64,000 nucleotides of DNA. It comes from Cycloclasticus sp. (GTDB taxonomy: Bacteria > Pseudomonadota > Gammaproteobacteria > Methylococcales > Cycloclasticaceae). The DNA lies in contig PADC01000006.1 in NCBI GenBank assembly GCA_002700385.1, forward strand, positions 744,001-808,000. The letters are read 5' to 3'. Below are positions 19,703 to 29,992 of the stretch, one piece after another. Below the pieces are notes generated by a model. The model had not been told where the DNA came from, did not search any database, and was given only the letters and a program-made list of their open reading frames with translations. Position numbers and translations under genes: made by a program. The number at the start of each line of letters is the position of its first letter. Within the stretch, counting starts at the first letter, position 1.

Positions 19703-20863
19703 TTAAGATGCTGCTTTAACAGCGGCTTGCGCTGCCAGCGTTAAATCGTCTGCTGCAATAATATCAAGGCCGGAATCTTTCAAAATTTGACGGCCTTGAT
19801 CTGCATTAGTCCCTTCTAAGCGAACCACAACAGGTACCTGAACACCCACTTCTTTAACTGCTTGAATAATACCGTCAGCAATTAAATTACAGCGCACAAT
19901 ACCGCCGAAAATATTCACTAGAACAACTTTCACTTTGTCATCAGACAAAATCAGTTTAAAGGCCTCTGCAACACGTTCAGCCGTGGCACCGCCCCCCACG
20001 TCTAAAAAGTTAGCAGGGAAACCACCTTCTAATTTCACCAAGTCCATTGTCGCCATCGCCAAACCAGCGCCATTTACCATGCAGCCAATATTGCCGTTCA
20101 ATGTGATGTAGTTAAGATCGTGTTGTTGAGCCGCATGCTCTTTTTCATCTTCTTGCGAAGGATCTCGCATGGCCACCATATCGGGGTGACGATAAGCGGC
20201 ATTATCGTCTAAATTTACTTTTGCGTCTAAGGCAATCAAATCGCCATCGCCATTAACAATTAATGGGTTAATTTCAACTTGACTTGCATCTTTTGCATGA
20301 AAAACGGCCAATATACCTGCCATCACTTTTTGTAATTGACCAATTTGCTTGCCTTTCAAGCCCATTTTAAAAGCAATGTTACGGCACTGATAAGGTTGCA
20401 AACCAGCCACCGGATCAATGGCGGCTAATAAGATTTTTTCCGGTGTTTCTTCAGCCACTTCTTCAATGTCCATACCGCCTGCTTCAGAGGCCATGAACAT
20501 AATTCGTTTTGTAGCACGATCGACAACGGCGCTAATATAAAGCTCGCGCTCAATCGGTTTTACTTCTTCGATTATTAGCATCTCAATCGGCAAGCCTTCA
20601 GCATCCGTTTGAGGTGTCACCAAACGTGAGCCTAACAACTTCTTGCTAAACGCCTCAACTTCATCCATGCCTTTACAGAGCTTTACACCCCCCGCTTTAC
20701 CGCGACCACCGGCATGAACTTGCGCTTTAACAACCCAACAGTCACCACCCAGTTCCTTTGCCACATTAACCGCTTCTTTTACTGACTGCGCTGGTTTCCC
20801 TTCAGGCACTGGCACGCCATATTCCGCAAACACCTGCTTAGCTTGGTATTCATGTAAATTCAT
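19703..20863 (-). CDS. sucC: Succinyl-CoA synthetase beta subunit
   Basis: Nucleotide-binding subunit paired with SucD. 386 residues beginning [22 protein letters not shown], with the ATP-grasp domain ([23 protein letters not shown]) and the C-terminal ligase domain [13 protein letters not shown]. Length is normal. No other TCA genes flank it, unlike the sdh-suc clusters of enterics. Confidence 0.97.
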   Translation of the reverse strand: MNLHEYQAKQVFAEYGVPVPEGKPAQSVKEAVNVAKELGGDCWVVKAQVHAGGRGKAGGVKLCKGMDEVEAFSKKLLGSRLVTPQTDAEGLPIEMLIIEEVKPIERELYISAVVDRATKRIMFMASEAGGMDIEEVAEETPEKILLAAIDPVAGLQPYQCRNIAFKMGLKGKQIGQLQKVMAGILAVFHAKDASQVEINPLIVNGDGDLIALDAKVNLDDNAAYRHPDMVAMRDPSQEDEKEHAAQQHDLNYITLNGNIGCMVNGAGLAMATMDLVKLEGGFPANFLDVGGGATAERVAEAFKLILSDDKVKVVLVNIFGGIVRCNLIADGIIQAVKEVGVQVPVVVRLEGTNADQGRQILKDSGLDIIAADDLTLAAQAAVKAAS

Positions 20864-20920
20864 TCAAATTCCTCTATGATTAATTTTGTAAGTCACGTAT
20901 CCCGATCATTCTAATAGATT

Positions 20921-20951
20921 TTGAAATGTAAATCAGCCAAGCATCTATAAT
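20921..20951 (+). promoter_or_regulatory. Candidate promoter giving leaderless pilS mRNA
   Basis: TATAAT at 20946-20951 lies only six bases before the pilS ATG (20958). TTGAAA at 20921-20926 is a possible -35 with a long 19-base spacer. If used, transcription would begin at the start codon. Speculative. Confidence 0.35.
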
Positions 20952-20957
20952 AACGTT

Positions 20958-22589
20958 ATGTATTCTGCACCGAAACACAGCGAATTTGTTAAAACCTGTC
21001 CATTTGGGGGCAGCTTACTTTTGCCTAACGAACAGGCCTGGCGGACACTTAAAGTCTTCCACGCTTATCAACTCGTTTTATCGGCAGCCTTCTTTATTTT
21101 GTTTGCCACTCAAACCGGTCCCTCTATTTTTGGACAAACTAACTCAGCACTTTTCCAAGCAGTTAGCCTGACGTATTTTGCCTTCACTCTTTTCAGCACT
21201 GTCTTTATCCGCAAACCCTATATTCCCTATCACCGGCAAGTACAATTTAAAATGATCGCCGACATCATTTTTCTTACCTTGCTGATGCATGCCAGTGGCG
21301 GCATCACCAGTGGCCTGGGTATTCTGCTTGCTGTTAGCGTTGCGGCAGGTGGCTTATTGGCTGGCGGTCAATGCACGCTGGTTTTTGCTGCTTGCGCAAC
21401 GTTTGCGGTGCTTGGCGAACAAATATATGCCGATACAAATAATACATTTTCTAAAACAGCCTACACCTACGCTGGCGTTTTAAGTGCTTCATTTTTCACG
21501 ATTGCTGCGCTCGCTTTAGTCTTGGCGAAACGGGTCGAACGTTCTGAAAAAATCGCCCAGCTACAAAGCCGTGAAATTGATAGCCTCGTGCAACTTAACG
21601 ACTACATTATCAAGCACCTACAGTCCGGCATCATTGTGATTGATCAACACCACAATGTTCGCCTTACCAATGAAGCCGCTTCCCAACTATCCGGCCAGTC
21701 GATCACCATTGGCACCCCATTATCAGAGCTGTCGCCCGAATACTGGCAATTATTTACTCGCTGGTTAAGAAACCCTGTGGAAAATTCCGCCCACATTGCT
21801 GCAGGCCCCAACACTCCTAAAACCAAGCTGCAATTCAGCCGACTCGCTATACCCGATAACGAGGCCTCCATTATCTTTATTGATGATTTATCAGCTGTTG
21901 ACCAGCAAGTTCAACAAGGAAAACTGGCCTCACTAGGCCGACTAACAGCCAGTATTGCGCACGAAATTCGAAACCCGCTGGGTGCCATTAGCCACGCTGA
22001 AGAATTGTTATCTGAGTCCACCGCAATTGACAAAGAAGATCGCCGTTTGCTCGATATTATTCATAATCATACCAACCGGGTTAACAGCATTATCAACAGC
22101 ACCCTCCAGTTATCACGGCAAGAAGTAAGCCTTGTCGAAACCATTGAACTTCAAAAATGGCTCACTGATTTTGATAGCCGCTTTAAAGAGCAATTTGGTC
22201 TACAAACATCACCTATAAAAATACACCTTTCCGAAGAGATTAAAACGATTCAATTTGACAGCAACCACCTAAAACAAATTATCGACAATCTCTGTAGCAA
22301 CGCTCTAAAATATGGCCAGCTGACCGACAAGGAATCGGTCATTTATCTACAAGCAGACCGACAACCAATGACTCAAAAAATCTTTATTTCCGTTACCGAT
22401 GAGGGCAACGGTATGAGTGAAGCCACTGCGGAAAATATATTTGAACCCTTTTATACGACCTCCCCCTCTGGTACTGGCCTGGGGTTGTACATTTCAAACC
22501 AGCTGGCTGAGCTAAATCATGCTAAATTAAGCTACCAGCCTAACCCGCAGGGCGGCAGTTGTTTCACTCTGACACTTAATAGCATTTAA
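20958..22589 (+). CDS. pilS: Type IV pilus sensor histidine kinase PilS
   Basis: Inner-membrane kinase controlling pilin transcription through PilR. 543 residues: six hydrophobic segments between about 35 and 190, a PAS domain (about 210-310), HisKA with phospho-acceptor His335 in ASIAHEIRNPLGAISHAEELL, and HATPase motifs NLCSNALKYG, DEGNGM and GTGLGLYIS. The HAEEL wording and gene order with pilR and a pilin identify it as PilS rather than another NtrB-type kinase. Followed after 7 bases by pilR. Confidence 0.94.
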   Translation: MYSAPKHSEFVKTCPFGGSLLLPNEQAWRTLKVFHAYQLVLSAAFFILFATQTGPSIFGQTNSALFQAVSLTYFAFTLFSTVFIRKPYIPYHRQVQFKMIADIIFLTLLMHASGGITSGLGILLAVSVAAGGLLAGGQCTLVFAACATFAVLGEQIYADTNNTFSKTAYTYAGVLSASFFTIAALALVLAKRVERSEKIAQLQSREIDSLVQLNDYIIKHLQSGIIVIDQHHNVRLTNEAASQLSGQSITIGTPLSELSPEYWQLFTRWLRNPVENSAHIAAGPNTPKTKLQFSRLAIPDNEASIIFIDDLSAVDQQVQQGKLASLGRLTASIAHEIRNPLGAISHAEELLSESTAIDKEDRRLLDIIHNHTNRVNSIINSTLQLSRQEVSLVETIELQKWLTDFDSRFKEQFGLQTSPIKIHLSEEIKTIQFDSNHLKQIIDNLCSNALKYGQLTDKESVIYLQADRQPMTQKIFISVTDEGNGMSEATAENIFEPFYTTSPSGTGLGLYISNQLAELNHAKLSYQPNPQGGSCFTLTLNSI

Positions 22590-22596
22590 AAACAAA

Positions 22597-23952
22597 ATGA
22601 CCCAGGCACTAGCACTTATTGTCGATGATGAACCCGACATTCTAGAACTCCTTAACATCACCTTGTCTCGTATGGGTATTTCGAGCAAAGCCGCGCAAAA
22701 TTTAACCGAAGCCAAACAGCTACTAAAAACCCATCATTTCGACATTTGCCTCACAGACCTGCAACTACCCGATGGCAACGGACTGGAACTGGTTGAACAC
22801 ATTCAAACACATTGCCCAAACCTGCCTACAGCCGTTATTACCGCTTTTGGCAGCATGGAGGTCGCTATAAAAGCCCTTAAACTAGGCGCCTTTGATTTTG
22901 TTTCCAAACCCGTCAACCTGAAGAGCCTCAAAAACCTTGTCAGTTCAGCCATAAAAATTAACGACACCGAGACACCTGTTGATCGACGAAGCCGCGACAC
23001 CTTACTTGGCGATTCTATTGTCATGGCAAACGTACGGGCAAAAATAGCCAAACTCGCTCGCAGTCAAGCCCCTATTTATATCAGTGGTGAATCGGGCACC
23101 GGCAAAGAACTTGTTGCAAAACTCCTCCACGAAAAAGGCCCAAGGGCACAACAAGCTTTTATACCCATTAACTGCGGCGCCATCCCTCACGAACTGATGG
23201 AAAGCGAACTATTTGGCCATCAAAAAGGCAGCTTTACTGGTGCCATCGCTGATAAAAAAGGCCTGTTTCAAACAGCAAACGGTGGCACCTTGTTTTTTGA
23301 CGAAATTGCCGACCTTCCCTTGCACATGCAAGTCAAATTATTACGCGCCATCCAAGAAAAATCCATCAGACCCATCGGCAGTGATCAAGAAATCCCCATC
23401 GATGTTAGAATTTTATGCGCCACGCATAAGGATTTAAACCAGCTGGTTGCCAATGGCGATTTTCGGCAAGATTTGTATTACAGAATTAACGTTATTGAAC
23501 TTCCTTTACCACCACTGCGCGAACGTAAAGAAGACATTAAACAACTGGCTGTTCACCTGCTAAAAAAATTCAATAGCGGACATAACGACAAACCAACATC
23601 ATTAACCGATAACGCCTTAAAAGCACTTGAACAGCATAGCTTTCCCGGCAATGTGCGTGAGCTTGAAAACATACTCGAACGAGCTTTTACTTTATGCGAA
23701 AACAACCTGATTCACGCACCAGACCTACAGCTCTCTAGCCACACGTCCGTTGAGTTGCTAACCGCGCCAGCACAGGACAAAACCTCACTAAAAGATGCCC
23801 CTTTAGAAGACTACCTCGGTTCATTAGAAAAAGAAGCTATCACCAGTGCACTAGAAAAAACACGTTGGAATAAAACAGCTGCCGCAAAAGAATTAGGTAT
23901 TACCTTCCGCGCTCTACGCTATCGGTTAAAAAAGCTGGGGCTAGACGACTGA
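22597..23952 (+). CDS. pilR: Sigma-54 response regulator PilR
   Basis: NtrC-type activator of pilin transcription. 451 residues: receiver with Asp54 (LTDLQLPDG), AAA+ domain with Walker A GESGTGKE (165-172), sigma-54 contact loop GSFTGA (212-217, a variant of GAFTGA), Walker B GGTLFFDEIADLP, and a C-terminal Fis-type helix-turn-helix (KTAAAKELGITFRALRYRLKKLGL). A sigma-54 promoter precedes the downstream pilin gene, which is its expected target. Confidence 0.95.
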   Translation: MTQALALIVDDEPDILELLNITLSRMGISSKAAQNLTEAKQLLKTHHFDICLTDLQLPDGNGLELVEHIQTHCPNLPTAVITAFGSMEVAIKALKLGAFDFVSKPVNLKSLKNLVSSAIKINDTETPVDRRSRDTLLGDSIVMANVRAKIAKLARSQAPIYISGESGTGKELVAKLLHEKGPRAQQAFIPINCGAIPHELMESELFGHQKGSFTGAIADKKGLFQTANGGTLFFDEIADLPLHMQVKLLRAIQEKSIRPIGSDQEIPIDVRILCATHKDLNQLVANGDFRQDLYYRINVIELPLPPLRERKEDIKQLAVHLLKKFNSGHNDKPTSLTDNALKALEQHSFPGNVRELENILERAFTLCENNLIHAPDLQLSSHTSVELLTAPAQDKTSLKDAPLEDYLGSLEKEAITSALEKTRWNKTAAAKELGITFRALRYRLKKLGLDD

Positions 23953-23981
23953 CACAAAGTGACGCAGAACGTCACTTTGTG
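23953..23981 (+). repeat. Perfect 12-bp inverted repeat between pilR and the pilin gene
   Basis: CACAAAGTGACG (23953-23964) and its exact complement CGTCACTTTGTG (23970-23981) flank the loop CAGAA. It starts directly after the pilR stop. No T run follows, so it is a poor intrinsic terminator. It lies about 110 bases upstream of the sigma-54 promoter, a fitting distance for an enhancer site. Confidence 0.85.
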
Positions 23982-24090
23982 ACAAAAATATACATATTAT
24001 TGCCTTGACCTGCCGGAAAAAAATTCAATCGACATAAAAATAGTGATGACTATCAACAAGTTGCATGAGTTTATTATTTCATTAAAAAAA

Positions 24091-24107
24091 ACGGCACAGT
24101 AAGTGCT
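24091..24107 (+). promoter_or_regulatory. Sigma-54 promoter of the pilin gene
   Basis: GGCAC at 24093-24097 and GTGC at 24103-24106 place GG and GC exactly 12 bases apart, as in the consensus TGGCAC-N5-TTGC. A seven-base inverted repeat GCACAGT (24094-24100) / ACTGTGC (24114-24120) overlaps it and the expected start site near 24118. PilR is encoded just upstream. Confidence 0.85.
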
Positions 24108-24156
24108 ATAATCACTGTGCAAGAAAATTATTAAATTTTTATATAAGGATATAAAC

Positions 24157-24642
24157 ATGAAAAACATACAGACAATGAAACAACGCGCACAAAAAGGTTT
24201 TACGCTAATTGAATTAATGATCGTGGTAGCGATTATTGGTATTTTAGCTGCGTTGGCGATTCCCGCTTACCAAGACTACACTATCAAATCACGTGTAGGT
24301 GAAGGCGCTTCTTTATCAGGCGGTTTTAAAACAGCCATAGACGTATACTGGAGTGAAAATGGCACACTGTCAAATACCGGAACAAATATTTCCAGCGCAA
24401 CCCTAGGTCTAACCTCAGTCGCAGCAGAATATGTGTCCGATATTTCTATCGTTCTGTCCGGAACAAGACCAAATCTGGAAGTTGCTCTTCGCGATAGCAC
24501 TAAGCTTGGTTCGGCAGCAAACACTTGTTTTACTTATATACCAACCGCCCCTCGCGGAACAAGCGGAAACTTACAATGGACTGTTAGTGAAGTATGTGCC
24601 GGCGGTACTGATCTTCCCGTGAAATACTTACCTAAAACTTAA
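24157..24642 (+). CDS. pilA: Type IV major pilin
   Basis: Structural pilin, 161 residues. Class III leader [14 protein letters not shown] is cut before Phe15, giving N-methyl-Phe [22 protein letters not shown] with the essential Glu at +5. Two Cys near the C-terminus (NTCFTYIP and SEVCAGG) form the D-region disulfide. AAGGAT eight bases before the first ATG supports the 14-residue leader over the internal ATG. The gene is followed by its own terminator and preceded by a sigma-54 promoter. Only one pilin copy is present here. Confidence 0.95.
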   Translation: MKNIQTMKQRAQKGFTLIELMIVVAIIGILAALAIPAYQDYTIKSRVGEGASLSGGFKTAIDVYWSENGTLSNTGTNISSATLGLTSVAAEYVSDISIVLSGTRPNLEVALRDSTKLGSAANTCFTYIPTAPRGTSGNLQWTVSEVCAGGTDLPVKYLPKT

Positions 24643-24658
24643 TAGCTGGGTAAAAGAT

Positions 24659-24690
24659 AAAAAAAAGCGGCGTTAAGCCGCTTTTTTTTT
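24659..24690 (+). terminator. Terminator of the pilin gene
   Basis: AAGCGGC / GCCGCTT stem with a five-base loop and nine T, 20 bases past the pilin stop. The next gene starts 14 bases on, so it is expressed by readthrough or from a separate weak promoter. Confidence 0.9.
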
Positions 24691-24703
24691 ATAAAATTAT
24701 TGT

Positions 24704-26611
24704 ATGGCCTTAACACCAAAAAACCTTATTCTATTTGCGCTCGTTTTCTGCGCCTTATTTGTATACTACCCCGGCCTCTACGGCCCCTTTATTTTTGATG
24801 ACCTAACAAACATCACCAACAACTCATTACTTAGGCTTAATGAACTAACATTCAGCAGCCTTTACGAGGCCTCTAAAGCCGGTTTTGCCGGCCCATTAAA
24901 ACGCCCGGTTGCCATTAGCACCTTTGCCTTAAACTATTATGTAGCCGGTGGTTACGATGCGTTCCATTTTAAAGTCACCAATATCGCTATACACAGCATC
25001 AATGCTGTCTTGGTTTTTTTATTGAACCTTAAATTAATAAACCTTGCGCGACAAGACACTTCGCCTCAAATTCAACTGATACTTGCAGCCAGTGTGGCAT
25101 TTATCTGGGCTTTACACCCCATCAACCTGACCAGTGTGCTGTATATCGTCCAACGGATGACCTCATTAAGCACTTTGTTCTCTTTACTTTGCTTGCTCTT
25201 CTATTTATCTGCACGTGGCGCAAGCTCAGGGCAAAACGGAATAAAAAGTATCATCTATTTTATTGCCGCCAGTGTTAGTTTTATTTTAGCGATTTACAGC
25301 AAGGAAAATGCCTTACTGACCCCTCTTTATATCCTATTGATCGAAGCCCTATTCTTCAGCAAACAACCGCCTTGGTCGGTATTTAACGCTCTTTCATCTC
25401 GCATAAAAATACTCAGCACGATGATCCTTGTTGCCCTATTTTTTGCTGTTGCTTGGCACGCGTTTGATTATGCCGCTCGAGGTTTCGGCGGTCGGCCTTT
25501 TACCATGTGGGAGCGGGCGCTGACTGAGAGCCGTGTCGTTGTTTTTTATCTCAGTTTAATTCTAATTCCAAGAATCAATGGCTTTGGGCTTTTTCATGAC
25601 GACTTTGCTCTATCGACTTCCTTTATTGAGCCGGTAACGACCCTGATATCGTTTATCGTTATCGCAGGGCTTATTATCACTGCCTTTGCCGTTAGAAAAA
25701 AACAACCCTTATTTGCCTTAGGTATCGGGTTATTTTTTATCGGCCACTTAATGGAATCGACCATTTTCCCGTTGGACATCGCTTACGAACATCGGAATAA
25801 CTTTCCTTCTATCGGCATTATCCTTGCCTTAGTCTCACTAGCCCCAAGAACGATTAACACCAAAAAATTCATTGCCAGCATATCAGCCATTTGTCTCATC
25901 GTCGGCGGGACAACAGCACTACGAGCAAAACAATGGGGGAACTATCAATCTTTAGCTTTTTTTGAAGCCGAGCATCACCCAAATTCACCGGCTATACAAG
26001 CCCTTTTAAGCAATGCTGCTAACCAGGCTGGCGATATTGAACTGGCGACTTCCGCCATTAAAAAAGCGATGGATCTTGACCCAACAGAAACAGCTTATGC
26101 TTTGCACTATCAAAATATCTTAGCGGTCGGCGAAAAACCGATCCCCCAAGCACTTCAAGATGCAACAATTGAGCGCATTAAAGCCAACCGAATTTCGCCA
26201 TCAACCCAGTTAGCCTTAGATCAAATTGCTGGCTGCTTGAAACTGGACCCGTGCAAACCCCTTCGCCAGAACTATATCGGCTGGATTAGTGCAGTGATTG
26301 AAAAACAGCCCAAAAAAGCGGTCTTTTGGTATATGCGAGGCAAAGCTCAGCTAGCCTCTGGCAACACGTTAGCGGCTTTAAATGATTATCAACATGCTTT
26401 TGATCTAAGCCCGCTGTTTCTTCACCCTCTGTTTGAAATAGCCAACATTCTTATGCTTAACAACCAATGGCAGCCCATTCCAATGCTGATCGAGCAGATA
26501 GAAACCGCAAATGAAAAGTCACGTTTTAAACGCTATGATGAAATCGAACAATTAAAAACAGTGTACCAACATCACTTAAAAAATACTCAGCACTCCAGCC
26601 GCTTAAAATAA
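24704..26611 (+). CDS. TMTC-like membrane glycosyltransferase candidate with TPR domain
   Basis: 635-residue membrane protein with about ten to eleven hydrophobic segments (to about residue 405) and a soluble C-terminal part (about 420-620) of TPR-like helical pairs. The N-terminus has YYPGLYGPFIFDD with Asp32-Asp33 in the first periplasmic loop, followed by RPVAISTFALNYYVAGG and later AYEHRNNFPSIG. These blocks characterise the TMTC/Dpm-dependent GT-C proteins that O-mannosylate other proteins. It lies 62 bases after the pilin stop, so pilin glycosylation is an attractive role, as for PilO/TfpW-type enzymes. That role is inferred from position alone. Confidence 0.72.
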   Translation: MALTPKNLILFALVFCALFVYYPGLYGPFIFDDLTNITNNSLLRLNELTFSSLYEASKAGFAGPLKRPVAISTFALNYYVAGGYDAFHFKVTNIAIHSINAVLVFLLNLKLINLARQDTSPQIQLILAASVAFIWALHPINLTSVLYIVQRMTSLSTLFSLLCLLFYLSARGASSGQNGIKSIIYFIAASVSFILAIYSKENALLTPLYILLIEALFFSKQPPWSVFNALSSRIKILSTMILVALFFAVAWHAFDYAARGFGGRPFTMWERALTESRVVVFYLSLILIPRINGFGLFHDDFALSTSFIEPVTTLISFIVIAGLIITAFAVRKKQPLFALGIGLFFIGHLMESTIFPLDIAYEHRNNFPSIGIILALVSLAPRTINTKKFIASISAICLIVGGTTALRAKQWGNYQSLAFFEAEHHPNSPAIQALLSNAANQAGDIELATSAIKKAMDLDPTETAYALHYQNILAVGEKPIPQALQDATIERIKANRISPSTQLALDQIAGCLKLDPCKPLRQNYIGWISAVIEKQPKKAVFWYMRGKAQLASGNTLAALNDYQHAFDLSPLFLHPLFEIANILMLNNQWQPIPMLIEQIETANEKSRFKRYDEIEQLKTVYQHHLKNTQHSSRLK

Positions 26612-26631
26612 AACAGGCATATTAGATTTTA

Positions 26632-27732
26632 TTAAAATAGCGACAACATACTGTCTAATGACTTTTTAGCCATCAACTTGTCGTCACTCGCGACTTGAAT
26701 TTGATTCACCACGTGGCCTTCAACAAGGTTTTCAAGCGCCCACGCTAAGTGCTGAGGGTCGGTTCTGAACATCGTTGAACACATTGCGACAGTTGGAGAC
26801 ATAAAATGCACCTCTTTCTTTTGATCCTTCACTTCTTCTTTTAGGCGATTTACCAAATTTAGCTCGGTGGCCACTAACCAACGGGTGTTAGGCTTTGCCT
26901 CTCGAACCGTTTTAAGTATCATTTCGGTTGAGCCAACATAATCAGCCTTCTCACACACTTCAAAATTGGCCTCCGGGTGAGCAATCACGATGGTGTCTGG
27001 GTGTTTCTTTTTAAAATCATCTATTTGCTTTGTTTGAAACATTTGATGAACCGAGCAGAAGCCTTTCCACAAAATCATTTTTGCACTTTTTATTTGCTCT
27101 TCCGTTAAGCCGCCGAGTGGCTGACTAAAATCCCACACCACCATTTCTTCTTGTGGGATACCCATCCGATAACCCGTGTTCCGGCCCAGGTGCTCATCGG
27201 GGAAAAACAAAATTTTCTCGCGCTTATCAAAACACCAGTTGAGTACTTTTTCTGCATTGGAAGAGGTGCACACAATGCCATCATGTCGGCCACAAAAGGC
27301 CTTTAAATCCGCAGCAGAGTTGATGTAAGTCACCGGTGTTATTTGTTCATCGGCATTCAATACGCTATTCAGTTCCTGCCAACTGCGTTCAACATTTTTA
27401 AGATTAGCCATATCGGCCATCGAGCAACCTGCCGCCAAATCGGGCAAAATGGTCACTTGTTCAGGTCGCGATAAAATATCGGCCACTTCGGCCATAAAAT
27501 GCACGCCACAAAAGACAATGTAGTCCGCTTTTGACTCGGCCGCATACTTTGAAAGCTTTAACGAATCGCCACTGACATCCGCATGCTTGAACACCTCATT
27601 ACGTTGGTAATGGTGCCCTAAAATAACACATCGCTCGCCTAAGGTTTTTTTAGCGGCTTGAATGCGTACATCACACTCATCGTCTGTGAGCAAAGAGTAA
27701 TCCTGAATAGGTTTTAAAGCGGCTGACATCAT
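26632..27732 (-). CDS. nadA: Quinolinate synthase NadA
   Basis: Condenses iminoaspartate and dihydroxyacetone phosphate to quinolinate in NAD synthesis. 366 residues with three pseudo-repeats and the three Cys ligands of the 4Fe-4S cluster at about Cys103 (AGCSMAD), Cys226 (KGFCSVH) and Cys318 (AMCSTMF). Substrate motifs LGHHYQ and DSLKLSKYAA are intact. It starts six bases after aspS ends, so the two may be co-transcribed. Its partner nadB is not in the window. Confidence 0.96.
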   Translation of the reverse strand: MMSAALKPIQDYSLLTDDECDVRIQAAKKTLGERCVILGHHYQRNEVFKHADVSGDSLKLSKYAAESKADYIVFCGVHFMAEVADILSRPEQVTILPDLAAGCSMADMANLKNVERSWQELNSVLNADEQITPVTYINSAADLKAFCGRHDGIVCTSSNAEKVLNWCFDKREKILFFPDEHLGRNTGYRMGIPQEEMVVWDFSQPLGGLTEEQIKSAKMILWKGFCSVHQMFQTKQIDDFKKKHPDTIVIAHPEANFEVCEKADYVGSTEMILKTVREAKPNTRWLVATELNLVNRLKEEVKDQKKEVHFMSPTVAMCSTMFRTDPQHLAWALENLVEGHVVNQIQVASDDKLMAKKSLDSMLSLF

Positions 27733-27738
27733 GTTTCC

Positions 27739-29526
27739 TTATGTTGATTCTACGGCAGGCGGTTTTCTTAATTTAATGCCCAGTTCTTTTAACTGAGCCT
27801 CGCTCACTCTTGCCGGAGCAGAGGTTAACGGACACGCTGCTGTTTGTGTTTTAGGGAAGGCCATAACATCTCTAATCGTTGACGCACCGGACATTAACAT
27901 CACCAAACGATCCAAACCGAAGGCAATACCGCCGTGAGGTGGGCAACCGTACTTAAGGGCATCTAATAAAAAGCCAAATTTTTCTTCCGACTCTTTTTCA
28001 TCCATACCCAGTAAATCAAACACCGTTTGCTGCATGTCCATTTTATGAATACGTATGGAACCACCGCCTACTTCTGTGCCATTTAACACTAGATCATAGG
28101 CTCTTGATAATGCCTGACCGGTATTTTCTTTCAATTCTTCTGCGCTGCATGATGGCGCGGTGAACGGATGGTGGATTGCATTCCAACGGCTTGACTTTTC
28201 ATCCCAATCAAACATCGGGAAATCAATAACCCAAACAGGTTTCCAATCTCCTTCCAATAAACCCTGATCCTGGCCTATTTTGTCGCGTAACGCGCCAAGC
28301 GACTCGTTTACCACCTTTGTTTTATCTGCGCCAAAGAAAACAATGTCCCCTGTTTGCGCCCCTGTTCGTTGCATGATATTTTCCACAACATCATCCGGCA
28401 AAAACTTCAAAATAGGTGACTGCAAGCCTTCGATGCCGGCCTCACGATCATTGATTTTAATATAGGCCAAACCTTTTGCCCCATAAATACTGACAAACTG
28501 TGTGTAACCATCAATATCTTTTCGACTGAGCGTACTACCGCCCGGTACTCTTAAGGCCGCAACGCGACCATCCTGACGATTTGCCGGGCCTGAAAAGACT
28601 TTAAACTCAACCGAGGCCATCAAATCACCAACATCATTGAGTACCAGCGGATTACGCAAGTCAGGGCGGTCTGTTCCATAAACATCCATCGCTTCTGCAT
28701 AACTCATCTGTGGAAACGCTTCAGGCAGTTGAACATCAATCACCTCACTGAATAGTCGGCGAATCATGTTTTCCATTAAGCCCATGATCTCAGTTTCATC
28801 CAAAAAAGACGTTTCTATATCCAATTGGGTGAACTCTGGCTGACGATCGGCACGCAAATCTTCATCACGGAAACAACGCACCACTTGATAATAACGGTCC
28901 ATTCCACCCATCATCAGCAATTGCTTGAACAACTGCGGAGATTGCGGCAGCGCGAAAAAACTGTTCTCGTGCGTTCGACTTGGCACCAAGTAGTCTCGAG
29001 CACCTTCAGGTGTTGCCTTGGTCAAAAAGGGCGTTTCAATTTCATAGAAATTTTCATCTTCTAAAAAACGGCGTAAATTCAACGTCACGTCACGACGCAA
29101 ACGAATGTTTTCCAACATGTCCGGACGACGTAAATCAATATAGCGATAACGTAAACGCGTTTCTTCATTCACTTCGATATCACCATCCACCTGAATTGGC
29201 GGTGTTTTAGACTCGTTGAGCACCTCGAGCTCAAGCCCTAACATTTCCACTTTACCGGTTTTCATTTTAGGGTTCGTAGTGCCTTCTGGCCGAGGACGAA
29301 CACGCCCTTTAAGTCTTAACACATATTCACTACGCACATTTTCAGCAATGGCAAACGGTTCAGCACGATCAGGGTCAAACACAACTTGCACGATCCCCTC
29401 ACGATCTCGTAAATCGATAAAAATAACGCCGCCGTGGTCACGCCGCCTGTGCACCCAGCCACAGATTTCTACTTCTTCCCCTAGGTGTTTTTCGTTAATA
29501 TCACCACAATAATGGCTACGCATCAT
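27739..29526 (-). CDS. aspS: Aspartyl-tRNA synthetase
   Basis: Charges tRNA-Asp (possibly tRNA-Asn too if the organism lacks asparaginyl-tRNA synthetase). 595 residues: OB-fold anticodon domain beginning [23 protein letters not shown], class II catalytic core with motif 2 [20 protein letters not shown] and motif 3 [21 protein letters not shown], and the bacterial GAD insertion in between. It is preceded by the fmdB-like gene in the usual order. Confidence 0.97.
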   Translation of the reverse strand: MMRSHYCGDINEKHLGEEVEICGWVHRRRDHGGVIFIDLRDREGIVQVVFDPDRAEPFAIAENVRSEYVLRLKGRVRPRPEGTTNPKMKTGKVEMLGLELEVLNESKTPPIQVDGDIEVNEETRLRYRYIDLRRPDMLENIRLRRDVTLNLRRFLEDENFYEIETPFLTKATPEGARDYLVPSRTHENSFFALPQSPQLFKQLLMMGGMDRYYQVVRCFRDEDLRADRQPEFTQLDIETSFLDETEIMGLMENMIRRLFSEVIDVQLPEAFPQMSYAEAMDVYGTDRPDLRNPLVLNDVGDLMASVEFKVFSGPANRQDGRVAALRVPGGSTLSRKDIDGYTQFVSIYGAKGLAYIKINDREAGIEGLQSPILKFLPDDVVENIMQRTGAQTGDIVFFGADKTKVVNESLGALRDKIGQDQGLLEGDWKPVWVIDFPMFDWDEKSSRWNAIHHPFTAPSCSAEELKENTGQALSRAYDLVLNGTEVGGGSIRIHKMDMQQTVFDLLGMDEKESEEKFGFLLDALKYGCPPHGGIAFGLDRLVMLMSGASTIRDVMAFPKTQTAACPLTSAPARVSEAQLKELGIKLRKPPAVEST

Positions 29527-29604
29527 TTTTACTTCCCTACTGTTATGTTTGCTTGATTAACCTTTTCGGCTATTGCACGAATTGCCTTCTTTAATGAAAG
29601 GCTT

Positions 29605-29841
29605 TTATTTACTATCACTCGATTTTTTGGCCGAACCTTCTGCCAAATTTTTCTTTTTGCCGCTCTTAAAGTCTGTTTCATACCACCCTTCACCTTTCAA
29701 TCGAAAGCCTGAGGCAGACATTAACTTTTGTAACGTCTCCTTGCCGCAAGCAGGGCACTTCGTTAATGGCTCATCACTTATTTTGCGTAACACTTCACAA
29801 CGATGCTGGCAGGCATCACATTGGTATTCATAAATAGGCAT
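29605..29841 (-). CDS. FmdB family zinc-ribbon protein
   Basis: 78-residue protein starting MPIYEYQC with a zinc ribbon of Cys8, Cys11, Cys29 and Cys32 (CDAC and CPAC) and a Lys/Ser-rich tail. FmdB-type proteins are small predicted regulators, commonly encoded beside aspS, with no established biochemical role. The domain match is clear, the function is not. Confidence 0.92.
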   Translation of the reverse strand: MPIYEYQCDACQHRCEVLRKISDEPLTKCPACGKETLQKLMSASGFRLKGEGWYETDFKSGKKKNLAEGSAKKSSDSK

Positions 29842-29992
29842 AATTTAAATTGCTCCAAGTACTAGCTTGTGGACATTTTTAACCGACCACACTAAACAGA
29901 ACTGGGTATTTTCGGTGATTTACAAGGTTTATAGCAAGTAATGCATGTAAAATAATCTTACTTTTATGGAATTAAGAGAAAAAATTAAATAG

